A DNA stretch of 64,000 bases, taken from contig JAFKAC010000038.1 in NCBI GenBank assembly GCA_025766275.1, forward strand, positions 372,001-436,000, read 5' to 3'. The DNA comes from Lactarius indigo (Eukaryota > Basidiomycota > Agaricomycetes > Russulales > Russulaceae). This document shows positions 22,560-33,376 of this stretch, one piece after another. Each line of letters begins with the position of its first letter. Within the stretch, counting starts at the first letter, position 1. The translations under genes and the position numbers were made by a program. The notes beneath the pieces were generated by a model that did no database searches, was not told the origin of the DNA, and was given only the letters and a program-made list of their open reading frames with translations.

Positions 22560-24219
22560 TCAGGCATTATACAAATCAGTCGGGATATACCAAACGTCCA
22601 AGCCCCACTAATATCACGTTGTCAGTCTGCCGTCAATCTGAGACAATGGCCTGAAACTCACACTGAATCCCCTCAATTTCTCCGACTTCACAGAAACCTT
22701 CAAGTCCTTCGTTCCAAGCGGCGCAGTCTTCGGGACGATGCCCCACCACCCATTCGTACCATCTGCCCAATGGTCGTTGACGGTAAATCCGATGACAGTC
22801 CCATGGACTCCCGTTCCCCCGGGGAATGCTAAACTACCCCAGACCGGCAGAACGGCGTGGTCCCGACTACTTTCCATTCCAGGGCCTTGGGAGACGTGCT
22901 GGATCCCGTATTTCTTGATATCTTCTGCGCTGGGGTTTGTCCTTCCGACCGAGAAGGTTCTTATGTTCTTTTGACCCCGGACCCAGGCCGCAGTATCATC
23001 CGTGTGATCAATGCGATGCCCCCTGAAAAATCGGTGGTGTTAGCTGGCAAAACGCTCAGCAATAGCGAAGAACGTACCGAATAGCGTCGTTATAGCTGAC
23101 GCTTCGAAGGCTTGTAATGAGCTCGTGACGAGTGAGGATTTGACGAAGTTCCTCAAGCAAACCCGCAAGGTCATTGAGCACACCCGACAGGTCCAGGGGA
23201 TTCGTCGAGTAGTTGGAACGTTTGGAATGAATCGATCGGAACAAATCCTCGATCTTGCGACGACGCCCGATTTTCGAACTTTCGTCACCGGGGAGGGTAC
23301 TGTTCCAGAGCACCGCAAGACGAATATCATCGAAAGCCTTGAGAGTGCGGAGGTACAGGTCAGGATCCATCTCAATGGTTCTTGGGATCTCGGGCTCGAT
23401 ATTGCAGTAATGACGGAGGAGCACGGAGCTCGGGACGGGGTTGCAGTTCTTGTCGAATCGATTGAGATTTTCGGTAACGCTTGCGTTCATGTCGATATGG
23501 GCAGTTCCCATGTCTCCGACGACATTATATTGGACTTCCACAGATACGTTGGTCTGCTTTGCCACGGTATTGACCTGCGCTTCAACCTTTCCCGACCCTT
23601 GGGCGTCAACATTAACGCCGATGGAGCTCTTGAACTGCTTTAGAGTGGACTCGGACTGGGAAGTGCATTTCCTATAATAAAATGCATTTGTCTCGGTGTA
23701 TACGTAGATCAAAATGAAATCTTACCAGACCGCAGTGAACCTAGCTTCATGAGAAATCTCGTGAACATAATAGTCACCGAACTGTTTACGGAACGCAGGA
23801 GGATTTTTGATCAAGGACTTGGCTACATCCTTGAGCTTGGCACCATTGCTAATGCGCGTAGAATGTCCGCGCTTCTCGCATTGAAGAACGATTAGCATGC
23901 TGTATCCAGTCGAGGCACGCGACTGAGAGAAATCGAATCCAGTATCGACACTAGCCTTGACATTGCCACCAGCAAAAGTGATCGATCCGTTACTGCTGAA
24001 GACCTCGCTGACGTCGAGCTCGCGAAGATTCTCGATCAAGCGAAGGTTGTACTGGCTCTGGATCACCTCGTCTCCTACAACTTGAGGGACGATCGTGGCA
24101 GGATCAATGGCACTGGCGGGCATGTCGCCAGAAATGCCATCCACTGAACTGCCCAGCTCCATGCCGGCAACAAAGGTCTCGGCAGATGGAGAGTTATCGA
24201 GAGTTGAGAATTTGGACAT
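22560..24219 (-). CDS. 498-aa protein, possible MACPF-like family (left copy)
   Basis: Four exons (24219-23726, 23671-23078, 23022-22662, 22607-22560) total 1,497 nt, exactly 498 codons plus stop. It is identical in sequence to the gene at 45447. No signal peptide. The N-terminal half has a Ser/Asp-rich start, then a region with FGDYYVHEISHEARFTAVW followed by alternating beta-type residues. This resembles the central signature region of membrane-attack/perforin-like folds in fungal proteins, but the match is loose and by eye. A charged helical segment (ESSKIGRRRKIEDLFRS) and a Gly/Trp-rich C-terminus (DGTNGWWGIVPK; WGLDVWYIPTDLYNA at the end) follow. Pore formation is unproven. It could equally be an unrelated beta-rich family. 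Confidence 0.72.
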
Positions 24220-24482
24220 GGCTCTGAAACGGGGGGGGGGGGTCAATAAATCTGGGATGCAACTGGTGAAGGGCACTTGCTTGTTAAGCGAAGATAGTTG
24301 AGTTGAGAAAAAAGGCAAGTTGTCCTGAGTAAGAGAATATACCAGGATGCTGCAAGATTCGTCGAAAGACGTCCCCTTTTATAATCAACGATTCCCCAGT
24401 TACGGAAGTAATAGATCGTAGGAATGTCTATGCCTGGTCGCCGGAAGAACGGTGGAATGGACACGCCAATCAAGACAGTGAG

Positions 24483-24895
24483 AGGATGCTGGGAAACTTG
24501 GTCTTTGCTTGGGAACGGAATCACCATGACAGTTGTTGGCCGACAAGTGCAACAGACGAAAAGTACGACCGACTGACACCGCACGCATAAGACTGGAGAG
24601 AATGCACCACCACAGGAACCAGTGATAATTCATGTACCCAACAGTTGCGACGATATAACGGACGGTGCCTATCGAGGACGCATTCGGTGCCACTGGCAGT
24701 TGGTTCGGAAATATTATTACAGTACTAAGCCGCTTGCATGTATGATACGGGACTTTGCGACGGAATGGATAGGAGCAAAGACGTTCACGACACGGAAGTT
24801 TGTACGGAACTTGTACTCCAGTGAGAAGTTTGAAGTAGAGTGTGATATCCATGGTTTAGGCGAAGCACATCGACTTCGTTGTTTGCCATTTCACG
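24483..24895 (-). pseudogene. Promoter and first ~15 codons of the A/B/C family, left copy
   Basis: Starting at ATG 24527 the minus strand reads MVIPFPSKDQVSQHP, matching MLILSPSKDPVSQQP of copy A, and then loses similarity at about 24483. The sequence upstream of it (24528-24650) matches the promoters of copies A-C, and 24790-24885 matches their 3' flanks. The gene body is missing. This block lies about 260 bp upstream of the 498-aa gene on the same strand, so it could now drive that gene. Confidence 0.7.
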
Positions 24896-25011
24896 TGACC
24901 TAGGCACATCAATCACACAGATAGTCAGTGTCCACATTCATGGCGATTAGTTGACTTCCTCGGCGATTTTGCAAATGCTTCTTCAGCAGCTCAGAATATA
25001 GACCAGATAAA
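24896..25011 (+). pseudogene. Fragment of glutaminase-like gene at the outer end of the left arm
   Basis: Reverse-complement matches to the P-family glutaminase genes: the segment with CTTCCTCGGCGATTTTGC and AATGCTTCTTCAGCAGCTC corresponds to the FLGDFANASSRAQ region of P3. It stops abruptly at 25011, whereas the right arm's counterpart continues into the rest of pseudogene P1. Confidence 0.7.
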
Positions 25012-25081
25012 GTGAGAAGGTGCAAGCAGAGCGCGATGACCATGGTTTAGGCGAAGTGTCACAAGTCGTGCACCGTATCAA
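25012..25081. repeat. 3' flank of copy B, part 1
   Basis: Resembles the flanks at 20388 and 24821 (AGTGAGAAG..., ...CATGGTTTAGGCGAAG). It is cut by the LTR that follows and resumes after 25703. Confidence 0.55.
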
Positions 25082-25703
25082 TGTTGATAAGTGACCCTTG
25101 CACACTTAGCAGCTCGTACGGACCGGACTTGCAGCATGGACTGCTTTAAGATTAGATTAAATGGACATGTAGATTACTTACTTCTGATCTGTACAATCTA
25201 GCGCTTATCATTGCGTCATGTATGACATCACTGTACAATGACATCGTGTAGACTACTCTGGACTCTTCATTGTACTCCGTCTCTTGTTCTCCTTTTAGCA
25301 CCATGTTTATTATGATGTCACTATGATATCATTTGGTCTGGACTTTCCTTGTTCTTGTACGCCTTGTTCCCTTTACACACACTCCTTTGTCCTGTTGTAG
25401 AACAATGCGTCCCTTGTATTCTGTGACACCCTGTTACTCACCTTGTAGTAGTGTCACCCTCCTGTATAGTATAAGTAGTAGGCTTGTACGCTCCTGGTCC
25501 ACATCAGTTCCTCACTGTTGTGTGCCAGGTATGTCTCCTCCTCTCCAATGTATTATCAGTTCCTCACTGTTGTGTGCCAGACTACCATCTTGCTTCACTT
25601 GCTTGACACCTCCTGTGCTGCTTCTCAGTCACCCTCTATATCTCACCACAGTACCTTGTCCCACTGTGAGTATAGTTTCTATGTGTCTGTTCATCAATCA
25701 ACA
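25082..25703 (+). mobile_element. Solo LTR, Ty1/copia type (622 bp)
   Basis: Begins TGTTGAT and ends ATCAACA, a 7-bp perfect terminal inversion with TG...CA ends typical of LTRs. It interrupts the 3' flank of copy B: the flanks of A and C are continuous at the matching point. Inside lie TATAAGTAG at about 25470 and a pyrimidine-rich second half, fitting a promoter and R/U5 region. A 26-bp direct repeat (25503-25528 and 25555-25580) lies downstream of the TATA-like site. No retroelement genes are present, so it is a solo LTR. I could not find a clean 5-bp target duplication. The short frame at 25333-25803 is not a gene. Confidence 0.72.
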
Positions 25704-25972
25704 GGACTCACCCTCGATCGCATACCTGGCAAAATTCATGGATGTGAAAGCCCATAGGAAACACGCCAAAGCGGAAGATTTTGTCGAAGGCAGTGAGTCA
25801 TGACGACGAGGCAGTATAGGAAGCACGGTACTTAATGATGAAGCTGGGGTACCTTTGACAACAGGGCCAGGCCATGGAGATGACAATGGAATTGAAACCA
25901 ATCAAGGAGAGTAACGACAAGGCTATAAGATCACGACCACAGGTCCGAACACAGTTGGATACAGGTTAGTGA

Positions 25973-27365
25973 CTATTCAAAACCATCCAATTCGGTTGCT
26001 GGCAGGTTTCTGATGTCTTCGTCTGGTTTGTGCAATACCTCCTGGTCTACCCTTCTCCCTATCACTGAGCGCTTGATCGTACCCTCCCACTTCTTGAACC
26101 ACTGGCACTCCCTCTCCCCAATCAGTATCCTTGGCCCATCTACCGTCTCGTGGATTTTGGGGACAGTGCCAGGTGCTGCATCGAGTGGCACTTGTGCCCA
26201 CCGTTTGAGTGCATATGCTCCGCCTCCGACTTCCCAGCGACCACCACCGCGGGGGTGCAAGTGTTGGAACAACCATATGCATGGATAGATTAGTGTAATA
26301 ATGAGCAAGAACTTGATCCACAGATTTGAGATGGCTCGCGAGATGCGCATATCTGGACGCACGATCACCATACTGTTTCTGGACTGGAATTCGACTTCAA
26401 CATGGTCACCGCGATAACGTGTAGACTTGATGGCTCCATGAATGGCCGCCTCGAGAGTGTCGAGGTCCCAGCCATAAACGACCTGTTACAAATCGTTAGT
26501 TCGTGCGACAACTAAACCAGCCCCAAATGTGGATCACACCTTTCTATATACGAATTCCTTGAAAATCTTTCGACTTTGGCAGTAATCGTCTGTCCACTGC
26601 CGCAATGTCCAGGAGGACTGGAGAACAGAACATTGGCATCGATGGGGTCGCTCAACCGTACTAATCGGGAAACTGGCAAGTCGCTCCTTTGCAAGCCATG
26701 GCGGTAGGCCATGTGAACGCCGCTCCACCAGCCATGTCTCGAATGAGTCAATCGTGGCGCCGTCCTCCTTGGTCGCTTCTCCGGGAGGTCCTACCTCCTT
26801 GCTCATGTGACCCCTATAAGCGGGCTCTTCGTCTCCCACCGTCCACTGTGTCGCAGGGGGCAGCACTTGATGCTCAATTGTGAAGTCAAAATCGGTGATA
26901 GTTTTGGTGTCAAACACCGTGCCTGTGTACTCATGGCCCTCCAAGTCGGTCTTTTCAACACGACAGGAACACTTTTCATCGTGCGTACTGCGGCAGTGGA
27001 CAAGGAAGGTCGGAGGTGTCTCCGCTTGTGAGAGTAAGAAACGATAAAGCGCTTCACCTGTGGGGATGAAATGAGATGTAGCTGCCAGCATGACCGCGTG
27101 CCCACCACCACGTACCGTCTTCATTAAGATGGCAGCCATGGGAAATAATTTCGCCATTGTTTGACACCCAATGCTCTGCCTTGTAGGGCGTAAACTCGGG
27201 GGGATCCTCCCCACCTTCTAGGAAGGGCTCAGGAAATTTGTCAATATCGAAGACGAGGTGCCCGTCTTCAAAGGATGGGGGTGGGAGGTCAGAAGGTCCA
27301 GCTTCACTGTTACACAATAGAGGTTGCTGGGGATCTTGGTCTCTGCTCAGGGACGGAGTCAACAT
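25973..27365 (-). CDS. Tandem membrane-protein family, copy B (intact)
   Basis: Same three-exon layout as copy A, with start at 27365 and stop at 25973. The N-terminus reads MLTPSLSRDQDP. Exon 2 keeps LYRFLLSQAETPPTFLVHC and TDFDFTIEHQV, and contains a two-residue insertion relative to A near PHRCQCSVLQSS. Exon 3 keeps the membrane span (WIKFLLIITLIYPCIWLF) and the WFKKWEGTIKRSVIGRRVD C-terminus. No stop or frameshift was found. Compared with A, changes are spread evenly and mostly conservative, suggesting it is still under constraint. Confidence 0.8.
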
Positions 27366-28011
27366 GATAGTTGTTGGCCGACGAATGCAACAGACGAAAG
27401 GTGCGACCGACTGACCTGCAAGACTGAGAGCAGGGACCAGTTATATCAACTCAACGGACCTGGCAAAGACGCTCATGCAATATTTATGTACCCAACAGTT
27501 GTGATGATAGTATCACCGGCACAGGTGGCACCCCAGTTGAGGTCGTTGATGCATCTGGTCACGGTACCAGTTCGGAAATATTACAGTACTACAGTAAAGC
27601 CGCTTGCATACCGGATTTTCCGACGGAATAGATAGGAGGTCATAGCACTTATACATTAGAGACGTTCATGACACGGAAGCTTGTATAGAGCGATATCATG
27701 ACTTGTAATAGCAGAGCGCGATATCCATGGTTTAGGCGACAAATGTAGCATATCAATAGGATTACATGATAGCATACCCAGCCAATTCAGTCGATTCAAG
27801 AATGTCTGAAAGGCAGTGGGGAACATGCAAAGGGCTCTCGAAGGCGGCGGCAATGGGAAGTGTAGGGCCATGGAGGCACGGCATGTCCCAAATGATGGGG
27901 CCCAGAGCTGAACTATGAATACCACAACGTAGATGGAACTAATCAAGGAGAGCAATGACAAGCTGTTAGACTACGACCTTGAGTTTAACACTGTTGGACA
28001 CAGACCAGCGA
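27366..28011. repeat. Spacer between copies B and C
   Basis: No gene. The left part repeats the upstream flank of copy A (GTTGTTGGCCGACGAATGCA...), the middle is unique, and 27700-27960 repeats the 3' flank seen near A and B. These show that B and C arose as whole-unit duplications. Confidence 0.6.
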
Positions 28012-29392
28012 CTAAGCAAAACCATCCAATTTGGTTGCTGGTAGATTTTTGATGTCTTCGTCAGGCTCGCACAGCATGGCCTTGTCTGTCCTTCTCCCAA
28101 TCACCAAGTGCTTGATCGTACCTTCCCATTTCTTGAACCACTGGCCCTCTCACTCCCCAATCAGTATCTTTGGCCCATCTACCGTCTTGTGGATTTCGGG
28201 GACAGTGTGGTCAGGTGCTGCGTCGGGTGGCACTTGTGCCCACTGTTTGAGTGCATACGCACTGCCTCCAACTTCCCAGCGACCACCACTGTGGGGGTGC
28301 AAGTGTTGGAACAACCATACATATGGATAAGTTAGGGTGATGATAAACAAGAATTTCATCCACGTATTTGAGATGTGCATGTCTGGGCGCACAATCACTG
28401 TACTGTTTCTAAACTGTAATTGGACGTGGACACGGTCACCGTGGTAGTGTGTAAACTTGATGGTTTGGCGAATGGCAGCCTTGAGGGTGTTGAGGTCCCA
28501 ACCGTAGACAACCTATTACGACTCGTTAGTTCAACCAAACCAGTTCCAAATGTAGAAGACACCTTTCTGTATACAAATTCTTTGAAAATCTTTCGACTTT
28601 GACAGTAATAGTCTACCCACTGACGCAGAGTCTAGGAGGATTGGGAAACATCAACACAGCGGGGTTGCTCGACCCCACCAATTGGTAAATTGGCAAGCCG
28701 CTCCTTCGCGACCCATGGCGGTAGGCTGCGCGATTGCTGTTCTACCTGCCCCGCCTTGAATGAAGCAATCGTAGCGCCTTCCACCTGGGCCGGTTCTCCA
28801 GGAAGCCCTGTTTTCTTGCTCATACTACCCCGATATGCAGGCTCTTCGTCTCTCACCATCCACTGTGTCGCACGGGGCGGGACTTGGTGTTCGATTGTGA
28901 AGTCAAAATCGGTGATAGTTTCGGTATCATACTCCGTGTCCGTGTACTTATGACCCTCTGAGTCGGTCTTTTCAACCCGACGGGGACGCTTTTCATCATG
29001 TGTGCCACGGCAGTGGATGAGGAAGGTCGGAGGTGTCTCCGCTTGTGAGAGCAAGAAATGATAGAGCGCTTCACCTGTGAGATAGAGACAATATGTAGTC
29101 GCACAGCATGAGCGCGTGCCCACCACTACAACCACGCACTGTCTTGTTAAGACGGTGGTCATGGGAGATAATCTCGCCACTTTTCGACACCCAATGCTCT
29201 GCATCATGGGGCGTAAATTTGGGGGGCTCCTCCCTACCTTGTGGGAAGGGTTCAGGGTTTTTGTCAATACTGGTGATGAGGTGCCCAACACCCTCGCCAA
29301 AAGATGGAGGCGAAACCTTAGAAGGACCAGCTTCGCTGTTACGCGAAAGAGGCTGGTCAGAGACTTTTCTTTGTTTGGGGACGGAATTAACT
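28012..29392 (-). pseudogene. Tandem membrane-protein family, copy C (decayed)
   Basis: Clearly homologous to A and B along its length but broken several times. The start codon region is lost by a small deletion near 29390. One base is missing at the end of exon 1 (CTTAACAAGACAG versus CTTAACGAAGACGG, about 29150), shifting frame. A TGG codon in the SSWTLRQW segment is TAG (about 28632). Twelve bases before the membrane span are deleted (MHISNTWMKF versus MRISRAISNPWIKF). A stop follows the LIGE motif at about 28150. The membrane span and downstream region remain recognisable, so decay is recent. Confidence 0.85.
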
Positions 29393-29782
29393 AGTTGTTG
29401 GTCGATAACTGATAAAGCAACAGACGAAATGCGGGTTTTATTGCAAGCACCACCACAAGAAGCAGCATGGACCTGACAAGGGTATGCAGTGCTCACTCAG
29501 GCTCAGGACCCGGGCCAGGGTTACCTCAAGGGAGCAGTGTTGACTCACCGCTTCTGTATCGCCCGCTATCATCTGAGTCATAAGCATTCAATTCAAATCT
29601 CGGCTGCTTCGAGTCACGGACCAGTGTCGTGATTGCTAGCACGTTCGTCGTCACCCCAATCACCCCAATATGACTCACGATAGTACCCGCCTCGCGGTAT
29701 TGTATAAATGCCCGACTGGACCGGTCGTTACTCTCATCCGCAACCAGCGAGCATTTCCTGCACTCTTACACAACAACACACC
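29393..29782. other. Intergenic, 390 bp, with TATA-like box
   Basis: The left 150 bp still resemble the upstream flank of copy A (CAAGGGAGCAGTGTTGACTCACCG). The right part is unique and contains TATAAAT at about 29702-29708, some 75 bp before the preferred start of the next gene. Confidence 0.5.
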
Positions 29783-30415
29783 ATGTCTCGCCTTTGCTCT
29801 CACCGCCAATACATCTCGATGACCATGACCGCGCCCACATCTACACCACTTCCAGTACTTGCAGACTCACGTAAGCTTGCCAACAAACAACGACGCAAGG
29901 CAGGCAGAGAGGTACCGTACCGCGCATCCATTTCATTCCCCCCTCTGGTCCTGACAGCTGTCGCACAGCGCCACGAGGAGCGCAAGACCCAGACAAAGGA
30001 GATTGCATCCCAGCGGCACTGGCGGCGTCTTGACCGGCCAGGACTGCAGGAGCAGCTCCGCAATGACGGGACGCTCGCCTTCACGGGGCGGAATCTCGAC
30101 AACTTCCGTGAGCTCGCCTCGCACGTTCGCGGAGACTCGGACACAGAGGACGACGACGAGGTAGACGAGGCAGTAGAGACGACGGAGGATGTCCCTCCGG
30201 CGCGCTCAACCTCAGGCGCTGCGTTGCTTGCAATGGCCCGGCCGGCTAAGACACGTCGACCACCCCCGCAGACCACGGACGGCGAGGCGTTTGAAGTCGT
30301 GGAGATTGACGGTCGGCTCGTAACACTTGACGAAGATGGATGGGAGATTCTACCCGACGAGAGCGCAGAAGCCTCTCTTTTGTACTCCGATGTCGTGCGC
30401 GGCAGCGCGCGGTGA
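29783..30415 (+). CDS. Hypothetical protein, acidic, 210 aa
   Basis: Single frame. I prefer ATG 29783 (context CACACCATGT) over the in-frame ATG at 29708, because the latter overlaps a TATA-like sequence. The product has a basic first third (KLANKQRRKAGREVPYRAS; then a Lys/Arg/Gln-rich helix), a strongly acidic centre (DTEDDDEVDEAVETTED), and a short ordered C-terminus (EVVEIDGRLVTLDEDGWEIL). No membrane span or known catalytic motif. GC-rich third positions support coding. Not recognised. Confidence 0.62.
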   Translation: MSRLCSHRQYISMTMTAPTSTPLPVLADSRKLANKQRRKAGREVPYRASISFPPLVLTAVAQRHEERKTQTKEIASQRHWRRLDRPGLQEQLRNDGTLAFTGRNLDNFRELASHVRGDSDTEDDDEVDEAVETTEDVPPARSTSGAALLAMARPAKTRRPPPQTTDGEAFEVVEIDGRLVTLDEDGWEILPDESAEASLLYSDVVRGSAR

Positions 30416-30697
30416 TCCGAGGTACCACAGTATTGCATTTCGAGGGGGGAGGGAGGCGGTAGGAAGAGAAGACGGACGTTGACGTTTTCAGTGCTCGCTG
30501 GGCGATGTCAACGATGACAGCTGTCAGTGACAGCGTAGAGAAAACATCGCTACTATTCATGGTACCCTAATACATAGATGGCGTCCTGGTATACACTTCT
30601 CCGGACAGTTTTGAAACTTCGTGCTACTATTAAGTTGGATATTCGATGCTCAGATCAGACACATCAGAAGAAAGAAGAGAGACTTTGTCACGAAAAG

Positions 30698-33062
30698 CTA
30701 TACGCTTTGGGCGACCTTCGTCTTGATCTGATCCACAACTCCGGGCTCCGCGAGTGTGCTGAGATCGCCTAGTTGATCACCTTCGCCTGCAACAATCTTG
30801 CGCATGATACGACGCATGATCTTTCCAGAGCGCGTCTTGGGGAGGTCGACGACGATGTAGATCTTCTTAGGCGCTGCGAATGGACCAATCACTTTGCGGA
30901 CCTGGAGCGCAAGCTCTTTGGAAATCCCTGTCTCATCGTTCGGGTCGTATTTGAATTCACTAAAGGGGAATGTGTTAGATAGGAAAGCGCGCTCGGGAGG
31001 GAGAGCGACTTACGGTTTGAGGGTGACGAACGCGTAAACTGCTTGACCCGTCAGCTCATCAGCAGAGCCAACGACGGCGGTCTCGGCGACACCAGGATGC
31101 AGGATGAGCGCAGATTCGATCTCTGCAGTCGACAGACGATGTCCAGAGACATTGATGACGTCTGTGCTACGTAAGTACTGAAATAAGAGTGAGGATAAAG
31201 TTCAACGCTTACCGTCGACACGACCCTTGATCCAAATGTAACCGTCTGCATCACGTGCTGCGCCATCGCCTGTGTAGAAAACACCAGGGAAAGGCTTCAT
31301 GTAGGTTTCTAGGTAGCGCTGATGATCTCGGAATACAGAACGGGCAATCGATGGCCACGGGTTTCTCAGAGCAAGCACTCCCTCGACATTGTTACCCACC
31401 AGCTCCTACGAATGCAATTTAACCCTAGAAACATGCACGGAGATCGACAAGCGTACCTTTCCTGTCTGCGGGTCGAGGATAACGGGGTCAATGCCGAAGA
31501 ATGGCACAGTTGCCGAACCCGGTTTCGTCTCGATCGCACCAGGGAACGGGGTAACGACGATGCTCCCTGTCTCGGTCTGCCAGAAGGTGTCGACGATAGC
31601 ACACTGGCGGCGTCCGACGTGCTCGTTGTACCAGTTCCAAGCCTCTGGGTTGATCGGCTCACCCACGCTACCAAGAACCCTCAACGAGCTCAAGTCGTGG
31701 TTCTCTACATGATGTGCACCAAGGCGACGTAAGAGGCGGATGGCTGTTGGCGCGGAGTAAAATTGCGTCAATTTGTGCTTCTCGACGGTCTGCCAGTAAC
31801 GCGACGGCGTGGGGTAGACAGGGGTCGATTCAAAGACGGTAGTAGTGACGCCGTTCGCGAGTGGTCCATAAACGATGTAACTGTGATAGGCTCATCAGTT
31901 AACAGGCGGGGATAGTGAGGCGGATAAGTACGTACGAATGTCCAGTGATCCAACCAACATCGGCCATGCAAGCAAACTTGTCATCCGGGTGGAGGTCGAA
32001 GACGTATTTCACGGTTAAGGCTGCGCCAAGCAGGTATCCACCTGTCGTGTGCACAACACCCTTAGGCTTTCCAGTCGAGCCGGACGTCTGGAAAGAGTTC
32101 AGGTTCGCATTGAAATGCGTGGCCGTGCGGATATCTCACATAGAGAATAAACAACGGGTCCTCTGCTGACATGATCGCCGGTGGGCAATAGCTGGGGACC
32201 CGCGCGGTCTCCTCATGCCACCATTTGTCACGACCTTGCGTCCACGCAACATCGTTCCCAGTGCGCCTGAGAACAAGAACGTGCTCGACATGCGGGCACT
32301 GCTTGAGTGCGGAATCGACGATGGCCTTGGTCGCGATGGTCTTCCCACCACGGCGCCCTTCGTCAGAAGTGAGGACCACGCGGCTCTTGCAGTCATTGAT
32401 ACGGTCGCGAAGAGACTCGGCAGAGAAACCGGCAAAGACGACAGAGTGGACAGCACCGATGCGGGCACAGGCTAAGAAAGCAGCGACGGCTTGCCATACC
32501 ATGGGAAGGTAGATGGAGACCGTATCGCCTTTTTTGATACCAAGGCCCTTGAGGACATTGGCTAGTCTAGAGACCTCGCGTAGCAGTTCGGCGTAGGAGA
32601 TTTCGGTGCCTTCGTTGGGCTCATCAGCCTCGTAGATAATCGCAGTCTAAAGCATTCACAAGAGTGTTCAGTACGAATGTCGTATCAGGCCAATCGGAGA
32701 AGTACCCACCTTGTTCGGATGTTTGAATGCCCAGCGATCGACACAGTTGTAGGATGCGTTCAGGGCGCCTTCAGGGAACCAGACAATGTCACCTGTTTCG
32801 AATCCACCCGCCCTGACGGTCTTGAAAGGCCTGTCCCAGTCTAGCGTTTCGCGGGCAACCTTTGTCATGATCTGAGTGATTATCACTGAAAATCAGCGCA
32901 TAGACATACCTTCGCCCACCACTCATCAGAGTTAGGGCCAATTGTCTGCGCATGAGCGGCCCTGTATTCTTTGATGGAGGGTCCGACATGCGGTTTCTTT
33001 GGCCCGTTCTTCAGACGAGGCGCGACGGGGTGGACGGGGACTGACTCTGGGGAATCTGACAT
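30698..33062 (-). CDS. Acetyl-CoA synthetase (acetate-CoA ligase)
   Basis: AMP-forming enzyme that activates acetate to acetyl-CoA in cytosol or nucleus. Start at 33062 ([18 protein letters not shown]); stop 30698-30700. Conserved segments in order: [17 protein letters not shown] near the N-terminus; the P-loop-like [19 protein letters not shown] (about 32030-32095); the [16 protein letters not shown] substrate/AMP region (about 31540-31590); and the C-terminal [15 protein letters not shown] containing the lysine that is acetylated in characterised homologues. The end reads [15 protein letters not shown]. Several short introns interrupt the gene (for example at about 31175-31215 and 32650-32710). 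It fits the usual ~660-residue length. Fungal names are facA/acu-5/ACS; I leave the symbol open. Confidence 0.95.
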
Positions 33063-33376
33063 CGGGGGGATAGATGATATGGGATGTCGGTGAGTTAGAT
33101 CATCTTATAAACGATGCAGAGATATTCGCGTCCCGATTTACACCGACCGTGTGATTCAAACAAGCGTCCTGGGGTAGGCACGTGTCGGGGCTTGCCCATC
33201 GCGGGATAGCGTCGGGCGCCCTTTTTGACAGGAGCTAGTCTAGTGCGGATTTAGAGCGTCATCCGAATCACCATCACCAGTTAATTTTAACACCGACGCT
33301 TACGGTATCATATCATAATCATTTTCAGGCGAATGGTCATTCTCGAACAGCGCCGCAACAATTAGTTCCTCTTGAC
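33063..33376. promoter_or_regulatory. Divergent promoter, ACS and DUF2461 gene
   Basis: 314 bp between divergent starts. CACGTG lies near 33180, and AT-rich stretches lie at 33275-33330. No proven regulator site. Confidence 0.4.

Larger units (their letters stand above)
22380..25011. repeat. Inverted repeat, left arm (2,632 bp)
   Basis: This arm is the reverse complement of 44655-47286: every feature pair has coordinates summing to 69666. All predicted reading frames within the two arms are identical, and a run of 12 G here (24231-24242) matches 12 C there, so no insertion or deletion separates them. One probable mismatch lies a few bases inside the outer border near 25001. The ends show no terminal inverted repeat and no target-site duplication that I can see. 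Contents from left to right: a 498-aa gene (minus), the promoter plus first codons of the A/B/C family, and a fragment of a glutaminase-like gene. Confidence 0.93.

Noticed and set aside
23125..23643. 172-codon frame antisense to the 498-aa gene (also 46023-46541)
   Set aside because: Mirror of exon 2 of that gene; the sense strand has exact splice-compatible exons and the antisense frame does not.
22380..25011. Inverted repeat as a DNA transposon
   Set aside because: No transposase, no terminal inverted repeat beyond a shared TCT, and no matching target duplication at the borders.
25333..25803. 156-codon plus-strand frame
   Set aside because: Lies almost wholly in the solo LTR, is low-complexity Cys/Thr/Ser/Leu, and has no family features.
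29708..29782. N-terminal extension of the 210-aa hypothetical protein
   Set aside because: The upstream ATG overlaps a TATA-like box; the downstream ATG has better context.
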